Assembly: GCA_028485475.2 (NCBI GenBank)
Contig: CP144143.1
Span: 3,278,127 to 3,342,126 of the forward strand
Reading direction: 5' to 3'
Length of the DNA: 64,000 nucleotides
DNA from: Chitinophagaceae bacterium C216
GTDB lineage: Bacteria; Bacteroidota; Bacteroidia; Chitinophagales; Chitinophagaceae
Shown here: piece by piece, positions 9,752-20,263 of the stretch
Numbering within the stretch: position 1 is the stretch's first letter
Layout: every line of letters begins with the position of its first letter
Notes under the pieces: generated by a model
What the model was told of the DNA's origin: nothing
Database searches by the model: none
Seen by the model: the letters and a program-made list of their open reading frames with translations, nothing else
Translations under genes and position numbers: made by a program

Positions 9752-12208
9752 TTATTGGGCCGCCCTTACTATATCAGCAAATACGCCACTAGCAGTCACA
9801 TCAGCACCGGCACCAGCGCCTTTAATTACTAATGGCTGCTCGGCGTAGCGGGAAGTATAGAACAGCACCACATTGTCTTTTCCATATAGATTGTACAAAT
9901 CATTATCTGGGCTGATATGTTGCAGACCTACTGCCGCTTTTCCATTTTCAAAAGTGGCTACAAATTTAAGCTTGCAATTTTTCTCCTTTGCCTCCTCCAA
10001 CAATTTCCTGAAGTGTGCCTCATGGCGCTGCATACATTCGTAGAACGCTTCTACCGAACCTTCCATGCATTCAGCAGGCAGGAAAGCATTATTCACAATG
10101 TCCGACATTTCCATCTCATATCCAGCCTCCCGTGCCAGAATCAGGATTTTTCTCATCACATCAGTACCTCCCAAATCCAGTCGAGGATCAGGCTCAGTAT
10201 AGCCCTCGGCTTGGGCCTGTCTTACCACCTCAGAAAAAGAACGACTACCGTCATAATGATTGAATACGTAATTGAGAGTTCCGCTCAATACTGCTTCTAT
10301 TTTATGTACTTTATCGCCGCTATGTACCAGATCATTTAAAGTACCTATTACCGGCAATCCGGCGCCGACGTTGGTTTCGAACAAAAATTTGCAGTTATAC
10401 GCGCTTGCCAGCTCTTTCAATCTTTTATATATTTTATACTCCGATGAAGCAGCAATCTTATTACATGCCACCACAGATACACTTTTCTGTAAAAATCGAT
10501 CGTATACTGCCGCAACCTCTGCATTAGCCGAAATGTCTACAAATATGGAGTTACGCAGATTGTGCGAAAGTGCTATTTCTACAAAATCCTGCAGTGACGC
10601 GGGTTGTGCCTTAGGTAGCTCTTCCTTCCAACTTTTTAGATCGATACCCTTTTTATGGAACATCATATTGCGGCTGTTACTAATCCCCACCACATTTATC
10701 TTCAACTTTAAACGTTCCTGCAACCAAGCATTTTGCTGATCGATCTGCTCCAATAATTTAGATCCCACATTACCCACTCCTACAATAAACAGGTGCACCT
10801 GTTTGTAAGTGGTTTCAAAAAAGTCTTCGTGCAATACATTAATAGCCTTTGCTACATCCTCGGTCGACACAACGGCACTGATATTCTTCTCAGAAGAACC
10901 CTGTGCAATAGCCCTCACGTTAATACCATTTCTTCCCAAAGCACTGAACATACGCCCGCTTACACCCGGATGGCTTTTCATCTGCTCTCCTACTAAAGCC
11001 ACGATCGACAATCCGGTTTCAACTTTTAAAGGATCCACCAACTGCAATGCCTGCTCTCCTGCAAAAGCTGCATCCACGGCTTGCTTAGCGAGCTCTGCCT
11101 TAGAGGCATCAACAGCCACACATATGGAATGCTCCGAAGAACTTTGTGTAATCAATATGACATTGATGCGCTCCTGACTCAAGGCCTCAAACAATCTTTT
11201 GGAAAATCCAGGTATCCCCACCATACCGCTTCCTTCCAGGCTCAGCAATGCAATATTATTGATGCTTGAAATGCCGCGCACAATATTCTCAGATGCAGCG
11301 GCCACTACCGATTGTTCATCATTTACTATTAAAGTACCAGGATCTTCGGGAGCAAAAGTATTTTTAATCCATACCGGTATATTTTTGTTCATCACTGGCT
11401 GTAGTGTAGGCGGATATATAACTTTCGCACCAAAATGCGAAAGCTCCATAGCTTCTCCGTAAGAAATGCGGTCAATCACCTTTGCATTGGCAGCCAAACG
11501 TGGATCGGCGGTCATCATACCGCTCACATCAGTCCAAATTTCAAGCGTGTCGGCATTCAGCGCAGCCGCAATAATAGCCGCAGTGTAATCCGAGCCACCA
11601 CGCCCTATGGTAGTGGTAATACCCTTCTCATTGCTTGCAATAAATCCGGAAACGATATATACATCACAAGATTTATGATCCAATGTACGCGCGATATTGG
11701 GCAAAGTCAAGGAAAAATCAACTTGCGCCTGTGTGTAATTACTATTGGTTTTTATCATCTCCCGGGCGTCCACCCATTGCACTTTTACACCATCAAATTG
11801 CATATAAGCTGCAATAATCTGCGAGGACAACCATTCACCGTAAGCAGCTAGTCTGTCCTTAATACGGGGTGTAATCTCATTCAACAGAAAAATCCCGTTA
11901 CAAATGTCTTCAATTTCATTAACTGCAGTTTTCACTATACTCAATAAGTGACTTTGATGTGCTACTGGGATGAGCGCTTTTACCGTATCGAAATGCCGTT
12001 TTTCAATTTCAGCAATCAATTGCTTGTAATCTTCATTACCCTCTGCAGCAAAAGCAGCCGATTTTAAAAGCATATCCGTCAGTCCACCCAAAGCCGATAC
12101 TACTACAACTGCTTTATCCTCTCTGATAGTATTCTTTACAATAGATACAACCTTACTGATATTTTCCGCATTGGCTACAGATGTGCCACCAAATTTTAAA
12201 ACCTTCAT
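9752..12208 (-). CDS. thrA: Bifunctional aspartokinase / homoserine dehydrogenase
   Basis: This enzyme carries out the first and third steps of threonine and methionine synthesis. The N-terminal aspartokinase domain begins MKVLKFGGTSVANAENI and has GRGGSDYTAAIIAAAL; ACT regulatory repeats occupy about residues 310-455; the homoserine dehydrogenase part starts near residue 460 with VHLFIVGVGNVGSKLL and includes FETNVGAGLPVIGTL and LSGTLNYVFNHYDG. I chose the ATG at 12208 (818 residues) over a TTG four codons earlier because MKVLKFGGTS is the canonical beginning. A leader-peptide ORF rich in Thr codons lies about 90 bases upstream, so expression is probably controlled by threonine and isoleucine supply. 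Feedback inhibition through the ACT repeats is expected from the family. Confidence 0.95.
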   Translation of the reverse strand: MKVLKFGGTSVANAENISKVVSIVKNTIREDKAVVVVSALGGLTDMLLKSAAFAAEGNEDYKQLIAEIEKRHFDTVKALIPVAHQSHLLSIVKTAVNEIEDICNGIFLLNEITPRIKDRLAAYGEWLSSQIIAAYMQFDGVKVQWVDAREMIKTNSNYTQAQVDFSLTLPNIARTLDHKSCDVYIVSGFIASNEKGITTTIGRGGSDYTAAIIAAALNADTLEIWTDVSGMMTADPRLAANAKVIDRISYGEAMELSHFGAKVIYPPTLQPVMNKNIPVWIKNTFAPEDPGTLIVNDEQSVVAAASENIVRGISSINNIALLSLEGSGMVGIPGFSKRLFEALSQERINVILITQSSSEHSICVAVDASKAELAKQAVDAAFAGEQALQLVDPLKVETGLSIVALVGEQMKSHPGVSGRMFSALGRNGINVRAIAQGSSEKNISAVVSTEDVAKAINVLHEDFFETTYKQVHLFIVGVGNVGSKLLEQIDQQNAWLQERLKLKINVVGISNSRNMMFHKKGIDLKSWKEELPKAQPASLQDFVEIALSHNLRNSIFVDISANAEVAAVYDRFLQKSVSVVACNKIAASSEYKIYKRLKELASAYNCKFLFETNVGAGLPVIGTLNDLVHSGDKVHKIEAVLSGTLNYVFNHYDGSRSFSEVVRQAQAEGYTEPDPRLDLGGTDVMRKILILAREAGYEMEMSDIVNNAFLPAECMEGSVEAFYECMQRHEAHFRKLLEEAKEKNCKLKFVATFENGKAAVGLQHISPDNDLYNLYGKDNVVLFYTSRYAEQPLVIKGAGAGADVTASGVFADIVRAAQ

Positions 12209-12291
12209 GGTTTGAAACAATTAAAGTTAAATGTTTAGGATTTTCTTTCAGAACAGCCTCCGAGGGCCCGAGAATGGTAATATAATAGCGT

Positions 12292-12345
12292 ACAACCCTT
12301 AACGGGTTGTGGTAATGGTGGTAGTGGTGGTTGTGGACACCACCA
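12292..12345 (-). promoter_or_regulatory. Leader RNA hairpins of the thr attenuator
   Basis: Two perfect hairpins can form in the leader transcript. The first pairs 12339-12345 with 12325-12331 (7 bp, 7-base loop) inside the Thr-codon run. The second pairs 12304-12310 with 12292-12298 (7 bp, 5-base loop holding the leader stop codon). A stalled ribosome would open these. No clear U-run follows the second stem, so whether it works as a terminator, through Rho or on translation is open. Confidence 0.55.
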
Positions 12346-12382
12346 AAATAATAGCAGTAGTATGTGTATAAGTTACTTGCAT
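12299..12382 (-). CDS. thrL: thr operon leader peptide
   Basis: An ATG at 12382 opens a 27-codon ORF in which 13 residues are Thr and 3 are Ile, including the run STTTTTTITTTR before the TAA at 12299. E. coli thrL has the same character (Thr and Ile runs) and attenuates thrABC by ribosome stalling. The ORF ends about 90 bases before the thrA start. The same reading frame is open for 34 more codons upstream, but that part crosses the terminator of the neighbouring operon, so the start at 12382 is preferred. That it is translated and regulatory is inference from composition and position. Confidence 0.8.
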   Translation of the reverse strand: MQVTYTHTTAIILVVSTTTTTTITTTR

Positions 12383-12390
12383 GAGCGGCA

Positions 12391-12421
12391 CAAGATAATA
12401 CAGGAATTGATTACAAACAAA
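12391..12421 (-). promoter_or_regulatory. Candidate promoter of the thr operon
   Basis: Minus strand TTTG (12421-12418), then 20 bases, then TATCTTG (12397-12391), close to the TTTG / TAnnTTTG pair. It would start transcription only a few bases before the leader-peptide ATG, which is tight, so confidence is modest. Confidence 0.4.
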
Positions 12422-12470
12422 TTTTTTTGATTTTTTTTCTACGACAGCTTGACCAAAACACATATAAAAA

Positions 12471-12501
12471 ACGGAAAAGGACAATTATCGCCCTTTTCCG
12501 T
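12471..12501 (-). terminator. Intrinsic terminator of the glycosidase operon
   Basis: A perfect 10-bp stem (12471-12480 with 12492-12501) is followed on the minus strand by a run of T. It lies 38 bases after the SUMF1-domain stop codon and separates that operon from thrABC. Confidence 0.85.
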
Positions 12502-12538
12502 TTAAGCTAAAATTAATTTAGCGAAACGTCGTACAGTA

Positions 12539-15322
12539 TTAGAAATCCTTTACACACCTGAATCCTACCGTAGCATTTCTTTCAAATCCCGGAGAAACTC
12601 TTAAAAGAAACTGTCTGAAATGCACCTCACGCGGTCCACCCTGAACATACCACCAGCTAGAAGTGGGATTATAATAAGAGCCGCCTTTCATAATTATATA
12701 GGTATAATTGCCTACCTGATAAATATCATTAGTAAGCTGCCATACACAGCCACTTAAATCATACAGACCATTGGGATTTACACCGTTTTTATACTTCCCT
12801 ACAGGATACAGCTTGCCATCGCCTGTATTTGCTTGTGTACTATCCACTCCTTTTATTTTAAAAACTGTAAGGGTTCCTGTAACCGGCTCTTCTTCTCTCA
12901 CAATGCCTTTTGCATCTTTTGTCCAGGGCCAGTCTCGGTAATCCGTGGTTTGCGCTGCATACTGCCATTCCACCTAAGTAGGCAATCGCTTACCGGCCCA
13001 ATTAGCGTAGGCAACAGCATCTTCATAACTTACATGCACAACAGGATAGTGTTCCTCCCCAGAAACAGGTTTTCCATCTTTCCAATGCTTTAAGAAATTT
13101 ACTGTATCCTTAGGCTGATAGCCACTGCTTTTCAGAAACTCATAATACTGTGCATTCGTTACGGGATATCGGTCCATCATGAAAGACGGCATATGATATA
13201 CCTGCCCTTGATTGTAGGAGGGATATGGGATAAATTCGTCACCATTGGTAGCCTTAAAGGTAAATGTCCCTGCTGGAATTCTCACCATATCTTTTTCCTT
13301 GCCATTGGCTTTAGGTGTTCTACTCACTTTACTATTCAGCCTGGGAGTACCGGGTAAAATCTCATGAATATTTTCATCCAATAATATACCATTTGAAAAT
13401 AGCTGCACTACAAATTTCCCCTCAAAAAGACCAAAATGCTCTAGCAATTTTATGGCATGCTTGCCGGCCTTTACCGTATAAGGAGTCTTTTCATATGAAG
13501 GATTACCGGCCCATATGCAAATACTATCACCTCTATCAGCATCTATATAAAGTGTATCGCCGAACAGTTGCGTACTAAGTAGAAGAGGAAATTGCGCTAT
13601 ACAATCCACAGCACCTTCATTATTAGTTCCTAAATATTTTTTGCTAAAGGCATCCGTTTCTACGGGTATATACACTTTACCGTTAATTACTTTCGGTTTT
13701 ATTTCCTTATGATGCCAGATATCTACAAAATGCTTATCTGCAGCCGTATCCACTTCAAAGAGATAATCCATAAACCCTTCGGGGATGATGCTATAAATCG
13801 TATAAATGGTCTTCTCCTCACCAGGCCATTTATTGACGTATATAGAATCCCTTAAGGTGGGGATTAGTGGGGTGTAGTTCTTAGCGGTAAAATTATAGGT
13901 ATTCTCTCGCAGAATACGACTCGTACGCCCGAGGTATCTGTATTGTTCATCTGCCCACTCTGGCTTACCCGGCCTGAAAATATTTAATTCAGTACCGTAG
14001 CCATTAAAAAAAGCGGTAGCATACTCTCGCTGAATAGGCTCCTTGAATAATTCTGCTACACGAAAAATAGCAAAATCGGGCTTTATAAATTTTGTAATAC
14101 TTAGCAAAGGGGGATAATATAATGCATTATGTACTCTTCCTGATACAATTCCTTGCATATCCTTTGGCACCGCCATTCCCTCACTGTACATGATCACGTC
14201 CTTCTTCACTCCATCTGCAGCCTCTTGCAATTCCTTACTCGACTCACCCTTTGTATCTAAGATGGCCCCATCACTATTGGTATTACGAATAATATCGGCT
14301 AGACCCAACACATGATCTTCAGCACGCGTACTCTCATCCCAAGGATTATATGCCACAAACATCTTTGTGTTCATCATGTGACAGGTATCCACCAATCGTC
14401 TAATCTGCTCCATTCCACCAGGGAGATCCCTAAACATGTCAAATTGATTACGCTGATCCAAACCCAACGTTGGCCAAGTAGGCCAAATACCAATTACATC
14501 ATCACCACCGTATAATTTTCTGCCTTTTCTTAAAAAATCTCCTAAATGAAATTTACCATCCGCTGCGTTATAATAATCCTTATCCCATGCCATCATGAGA
14601 TGCATCACATACGCATGACGGATCCATTTTAAATCCTCTCGCTCAAATAATGAACTATCGAAGCTGTCAACATCATAAAGATAACGTTCTTGAAACATGA
14701 GTCGTAAACCCTCTTGCCAAGAACCTTTATAATAATCAACATACAAATGATAACTAAGGGAACCTCCCGGTTCTAACACATTTTCAAATCTGGATATAGC
14801 AGTTTTTACTGCTGACTTACGATCTCGTCGCATCAAAGCACATATAGACTTTGATGTGGTAGCATCCCAAGCACTAAATCCAAGTTCCCATGCATTATCG
14901 GGCAAAATACAATTGACAGGAGTGCGCCACGAAAGAAAAATATGAGAGCGCGATAAGCCATGTTCCCCATAGCCTGTTATGTAAGCATTTTTGGCCTGAG
15001 TACCGAATGGCACAACATTTCTAAGATTTATTTTTTTATCAGAAACGTTTTGAAACGTAACAACTGCTTTATATCCGGGAGAAAAATCATTCTCTGGACG
15101 CACCGTTACTTTTATCAATGCTTTAACTTCAGAAGGTAAAACTGGTTTTTTGTCAAGCTCAAAAGACACAATTGGTAAAGGCGTAGGCAATAGAATATCA
15201 TCAATTGCTGTAACCGTAGCCTCGTCGCTTATCTTTATCACCTTGGGGCTTTGGGCGCCTACAACACTTACGATAAATATACATAGCGTAGCAAACCATG
15301 TATGACGATAGGTAATTCTCAT
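12539..15322 (-). pseudogene. Secreted TIM-barrel glycosidase-like protein fused to SUMF1 domain, split by in-frame TAG
   Basis: One continuous reading frame of about 927 codons is interrupted by TAG at 12976-12974. Residues 1-23 are a signal peptide ending VVGAQ. Residues about 60-600 look like a glycoside hydrolase with a beta-sandwich and a TIM barrel (GGDDVIGIWPTWPTLG, FVAYNPWDEST, DGAILDTKGES). Residues about 680-927 form a formylglycine-generating-enzyme-like (SUMF1) domain, starting MVRIPAGTF. The TAG falls inside its best conserved motif: RLPT, stop, VEWQYAAQ, where family members read RLPTEAEWEYA, so a GAG to TAG change is the simplest explanation. The second part alone could start at GTG 12973. 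The SUMF1 part has CVWQLTND where FGE has NVWEW, so it may be non-catalytic. It is third in the glycosidase operon, 8 bases after GH127. Confidence 0.75.
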
Positions 15323-15330
15323 ATAATTTA

Positions 15331-17355
15331 TCAGTTTCGTATTACCGGAAATTCAGCAACTCTCAATATAGTGCATCCAAAAGGGATCAGTACTATTTTG
15401 TGCTCCGGCAACTCGCGCAACAATGAGCTACCTGAAACGGTGTTACCATTAGGCTGTGGCCCTGCCATATTATTATACATTGTCCAAAATGGAAGTTGTC
15501 GACCGACTGTTTCTATGTGTATAGGAGCATTTTGCGCGCGCCATGGATAAACGTCTTTAGATATATGTTGCTTTACCACCTTAAAATGTTCCTTTACATT
15601 TCTAACAGCATTTTCGGTAAATCCAAAATTCCAGGGCGTAGTAGGCTCATAGGTCACATATGTTGTACCGAATTTTGAATCTTTATCGGAGAAACGATGC
15701 TCTTCCTTTTTTCCATCCACCTTTAGTGCGTACACCAGAGGACCTCTTTCTACTGCTACCGATTGTTCATACCACCTAGACAGCGTCACTTCCATGGACA
15801 ATTGCAGCTCAACTACATCGCCATTTCTCCATTCTTTGTCAAGTATGATGATGCCGTCTTTAACATCCACTGCTTGAGAATGACCATTTATTGAAATTTT
15901 AGGAGAAGAACACCACTTGGGGATACGAAAATGAAAAGGAAATCTTACCGCTGCATGCTTTTCAAATTGTATTGTGAATCGAATCGTTTCATCGAAAGGA
16001 TAAAAAGTTTCTTCTCTTATAGTTACGGGAATACCCGGCCCCACTTTCAAGTTCACCACACTTGGTGCGTATACCAATGCAGCCACACCATTATCGCTAG
16101 TAGCAAACCACAAGTGCTGCGTAAACTTAGGCCAGCCCTGATGCATATTAGATGTACAGCAGGGAAAACCTGTTAAAAATCCATAGAGAACATCAGTCTC
16201 TGCATGATTAATATCAAAATTGCGAATATCTCTACTAATCTTTACCTGATTTATTTGCTGAAAGTACTGTCTATTGATAAAATGCTCATCAATCTGAGAA
16301 GGTAATACATTAAAGGCGATACGCTCTAAATGATCTGCAAAATCGACATCTCCCGTAATGACCAGCATATTCTCCAATGAATACATCAACTCCACAGCGG
16401 AGCAGAGCTCCGACCCCTGCGTAGGATTTGCTCCATGCATCATTTCGTCGGCACCGTACATACCAGTTGGAAAACCATGATAGTGCTTTAAGAGTTGTAG
16501 TCCAGTCTTTACAGATTGCACATCACTTATATCACCTGATTTTTGATAGTAAATAATGGGAGATTTTAACCCTTGAGCAAGGTTCACTCCGTGCATATTG
16601 TTAAATCGGGATATAATGGCTTCTGTTGTGAGATATGTTTTAAAGTCGAAAGTCTGCTTATGAATTAGATCTCCCAGTTCTAACAAGAACTTCTCTCCCG
16701 TAATATTATACAGCCAGTACACCACATTCAGATTATCTGCAGCCCTATATTCGGCCCAGAAACTCCAATGGCCTAAGGGTTTTTGCGGTAGCGTATTCAG
16801 CTGATATCGGAAATACTTTAATAATAGATCTATAATACGTTTATCATTAGTAGCTGAATAATATTGTTGGAGCACCTTCAACATCACCATCTTCGGCCAC
16901 CAATCTTGTGCACGATCGCGCTGTAAACCAGGCTCCGGACCATAATCGGTCAAGGGCCCAAAATATCCGTTAGGCTGTTGACTCTTTATTGCCCACTCAA
17001 TCCAGGGCTGTGTTTTCGCAATCAGCTCCTTTGAATCGAGAATATAAGCTAAGGGCAATAACCCATCGATCCAATAGGGCCCACGCTCCCATTGATCGCC
17101 ATCTCCACCCAGCCAACCATTTCGGGGCCCCATTACACTGGGATAAAGTTCATCGAGCTTTCCTGTAGCACCATTTTTTTGTCTTATAAGCATCTCTTCC
17201 AACCAGCCACGTGCTTTGATACTACCTAGAGGTAATTCAATGTACTTTTTGGGCACTAAAGGTGGTCGATTATTCATATAATTTTGTCCCATAGTATTAT
17301 AAACACAACTTAAAAAAGCACCTAGTAGTAAGAATATTTTCCATCCTCGCATCAT
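15331..17355 (-). CDS. GH127-family beta-L-arabinofuranosidase (DUF1680)
   Basis: The 674-residue secreted protein (signal peptide to about residue 23, ending NTMGQ) matches GH127. Known members remove beta-L-arabinofuranose with a zinc-bound cysteine nucleophile. The expected metal ligands are visible: Glu316 and Cys318 in GSELCSAVE, and Cys399-Cys400 in GFPCCTSNMHQGWPKF, with spacing like that in the characterised bifidobacterial enzyme. The N-terminal LGSIKARGWLEEML and WERGPYWIDGLLPLAY are family signatures. The gene is intact, between two broken glycosidase genes, with gaps of 34 and 8 bases, so it belongs to the same operon. Substrate within the family varies, so arabinofuranose is a family-based expectation. 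Confidence 0.85.
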   Translation of the reverse strand: MMRGWKIFLLLGAFLSCVYNTMGQNYMNNRPPLVPKKYIELPLGSIKARGWLEEMLIRQKNGATGKLDELYPSVMGPRNGWLGGDGDQWERGPYWIDGLLPLAYILDSKELIAKTQPWIEWAIKSQQPNGYFGPLTDYGPEPGLQRDRAQDWWPKMVMLKVLQQYYSATNDKRIIDLLLKYFRYQLNTLPQKPLGHWSFWAEYRAADNLNVVYWLYNITGEKFLLELGDLIHKQTFDFKTYLTTEAIISRFNNMHGVNLAQGLKSPIIYYQKSGDISDVQSVKTGLQLLKHYHGFPTGMYGADEMMHGANPTQGSELCSAVELMYSLENMLVITGDVDFADHLERIAFNVLPSQIDEHFINRQYFQQINQVKISRDIRNFDINHAETDVLYGFLTGFPCCTSNMHQGWPKFTQHLWFATSDNGVAALVYAPSVVNLKVGPGIPVTIREETFYPFDETIRFTIQFEKHAAVRFPFHFRIPKWCSSPKISINGHSQAVDVKDGIIILDKEWRNGDVVELQLSMEVTLSRWYEQSVAVERGPLVYALKVDGKKEEHRFSDKDSKFGTTYVTYEPTTPWNFGFTENAVRNVKEHFKVVKQHISKDVYPWRAQNAPIHIETVGRQLPFWTMYNNMAGPQPNGNTVSGSSLLRELPEHKIVLIPFGCTILRVAEFPVIRN

Positions 17356-17389
17356 AATTAAGTCCGTTTTAGATTAAAATTTATCTGCT

Positions 17390-20103
17390 TTATAAACTAG
17401 TTTTAAACTCATAAACATCCATCATCATGCGATTAATAATACCAGCCCAGATGTATGTTTTATGATACCCTCCCCAAGCTTCATCCGGACTATAGAATTC
17501 CCACAGATTATGATCTTTTTTCAGTACCTCAATCATTCCTTCACATATCTTATCAACTAAGGCAATAGCCTCTTTTTTATAACCATAATTCAACAGCCCC
17601 CGCATTATAAGATAATTCCATTCTACCCATACAGGTCCATTCCAGTATCCCTTAGGATTATAATAAGCATCTTGTGCTGACAGAGAGGGGACGCCATATT
17701 TTCTCCAGAATGCTGTAGTATCGGTTAGCTTAGCCACGAGTCTTTGTGCTTGTTGAGGAGTAGCTATTCCTGCCCATAAAGGAAGAAATCCGATAATCTC
17801 ATCGCGTTTCAGATCGTTGCTGACTTTAAATGTAAAACTATGATCAACCTTATTCACATTGTAGTAAAAACCATTGACTTCATCCCAAAACACTTCATTA
17901 ATCAGCTTGCTCCTCCGGGTATAATCTTCCGCCATGTTAAAGCCTCATCTTTTAAGGACAGTTCTTCGGCCATTTTCTCAAGGGCTTTAGCTTCGTTTAC
18001 AAGCATGCAGTTTAAATCCAAGCTTTCAAAATTGGTGGGATAGCCTACCTGATCCCATACTGCTACCAATGCGTCCCTTACGGATTCTAGTATTGCTTCG
18101 CCTCCCCATTCACAAAGACCATCCTTATCAGAGTCTCTATTGGCCACAACAAATTGGTAAAACTTCTTTGAAGACTCATACATTTCTTTAAGAAAGGCTT
18201 TATCCTTAGTAATCAAATACACCTCCCAGTTCAGCCAAGCATACCATGGAGCGGAGGAAGTAAGTTGCCCATTATGTTCTATGATTTCATCCAGATAGGA
18301 ACCTGTTCGATAATTGATATATCCGTTAGGATATTGCCTTTCTTTATATACACGCTGCGAATTCATAGCGCTAACAGGGTCGATATATGCATAGGCGAGC
18401 ATTGTAATACTTTCATGAAAAACCTGTCCCCCATGTCCCCAACCCCAGGTAGGCTCTCTCGAAAACACATAGTAGTTATACGAAGATTTACCTTCAGGCG
18501 GATAAAATACCTGACGCATCATGTTATTGCAACTCCAGTATAATGCTTCCTTATCACTGCTTTCAAACGGCAATACGGGAGTTTTACTAAACAGGCGCTC
18601 ATTAGCTTTTAGAAATAAATTATGATCTAATGCCCATACATTGTTCGACAATTCCAATAAATGATTTATAGGCTTACTAATTTCAGCAACACTTCTTTGT
18701 ATATGTATTCTTTGCTCCTCAGCTGGTGCTAGCGTTATTCTTTTCTCAAATCCCACAATACGGGCAAATAACGACGAAGCGTGTTTTTGTAAAGAGGGTT
18801 GTGATAAATATTCATCAAATCGGGATTGTGGCAAATTATACACCTCATCAGAATGTATGCTTCTATTTCCTTGTTGATCTTTTGCAATAATAATGTAGCT
18901 TACTATTTGTCCTGTTGGGTGGCTCTTATCCACATAAAAGTTGCGCGAAATATCAGAAGCAATTTTTTCAAAATAAAGTTTTGGATAAACCCTTTTATAT
19001 ACATCAAACTTATTGGAACCATTTTCTTTCCAAAATATTTTTAATCCACTTTTAGTTCTTTCAAGTTTTACATTTATTGGCTTTTGCGGTCCCTCACAAC
19101 TGCCTAGTTCAATATCATTTCGCTGCGAAGCAATTTGTGTTTTACTAATAACACCCTTATAACAAGAGCCCGATTGGGCATCCGCAGCCATAATGGTATA
19201 TTGATCTACAATACCACACAAACCTGCATCTAATCTAAAATAGCCATCGTTAGTAAGAGCAGCTTGGTTACTCCCCAGTACAGGAACATTTTCGGTAATC
19301 AATACCCGATCATTATCAGAAGGAAACAGTTGTAATCTTAAATGCTCATCTGCTTTATCGAAACGAACTTTGCCGGGCAAGAATGCTCTTCCATGGAAGA
19401 GTAATTGCGATTTTTGTTTTTTCAAATCGGGAAACGGATATTGAAAAGCCTCTCCGCTTTCACTATAAAAAATAAAATAATCATCAGGCTCCTCTAGCAT
19501 AGAAAAGTAATTCCGGATGCTATCTACATAAGGAAGATTATGAGAGCGTGTCCAAGAATCAGGGAGCTCCTCATGCAAAAAACTAAATCCTGTTTGAATT
19601 CTTGATATTTCACGAAAAGGAATGCCTTTTTTTCTCATAAAAGGCAATACACTTAATTGTACAGGCTTTTCTCCTTCGTTTTTAACTTTTACGCTAAGTA
19701 TTGCACTAACAGAACTGTACACTAAAAATGAAACATAAACCTTAATATCTTTAAAAGGATACATTTCATATACTACCATATCTGGGTAGCTAGCTTTAAT
19801 AAGTATCGGACGGTGCATGTCCTTTATTTTATAAACCCATTTCCCATCCATCAAAAAGCCAATACCAATATCCCCACCTGTATCAGTTATAAAATCAGCA
19901 CCTGCATTAGGAATGTAATATTGAAAATGATAACCTTCGTCCAGAATAAAGTTAGAGCGCTCCATTGCTGCGGCATATGTAGTATAAAGCGGAAAATTAC
20001 TGTCAGCACTAAGGTTTGAAAGGTACGGCCTTTGAGCATACGCATAAAATCCAATCAACCCATAAAACAATAGTAGTAGTATTTGTCTCTTTGTGCCTTT
20101 CAT
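17390..20103 (-). pseudogene. GH63-like glycosidase broken by a one-base deletion
   Basis: Two overlapping frames together make one protein of about 905 residues. The first runs from the ATG at 20103 (signal peptide ending YAYAQ) to a stop at 17902; its last sensible residues are EALTWR. The second frame continues with EDYTRRSKLINEVFWDE and runs to 17390. A single missing G in the GG-rich stretch near 17925-17933 restores a continuous reading. The C-terminal half has (alpha/alpha)6-barrel features of GH63 and related enzymes: WGWGHGGQVFHES, GLCEWGGE, and GYWNGPVWVEWNYLIMRGL, WEFYSPDEAWGGY. An upstream GTG (20142) is in frame but MKGTKRQILLLLFYG is the better signal-peptide start. It leads the glycosidase operon behind an operator at 20230-20256. 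Confidence 0.75.
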
Positions 20104-20229
20104 TATAATCAATCCAAGTATAATGTAAATCATTTTGCGCACAGAGCAAGGCGCCTTATATCTCGCATAAAATTAACCAACAACGCTTATCCAGAGCGGT
20201 TTTTGCATAGTGTTTTCTACTACTGCCAC

Positions 20230-20256
20230 CGGGAACGTTTCCGGAAACGTTCCCGA
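20230..20256. promoter_or_regulatory. LacI-family operator in front of the glycosidase operon
   Basis: A perfect palindrome made of GGGAACGTTTCC followed directly by its reverse complement (20231-20254), with a flanking C/G pair. The same 27 bases occur at 29453-29479. The central CG-containing inverted symmetry is typical for LacI-family sites. It sits between the lacI-type gene and the first glycosidase gene. Confidence 0.8.
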
Positions 20257-20263
20257 CTTTATA

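Noticed and set aside
12250..12275. GC-rich GGGCCC-centred palindrome before thrA
   Set aside because: Stem options are short or mismatched and not followed by U; it does not give a convincing terminator.
12383..12484. 34-codon extension of the thr leader frame
   Set aside because: It runs through the terminator of the neighbouring operon and has no Thr/Ile bias; the leader more likely starts at 12382.
12974..12976. TAG decoded as an amino acid (recoding)
   Set aside because: TAG ends other intact genes here, for example at 36771-36773 and 47216-47218, and no suppressor or recoding signal is seen.
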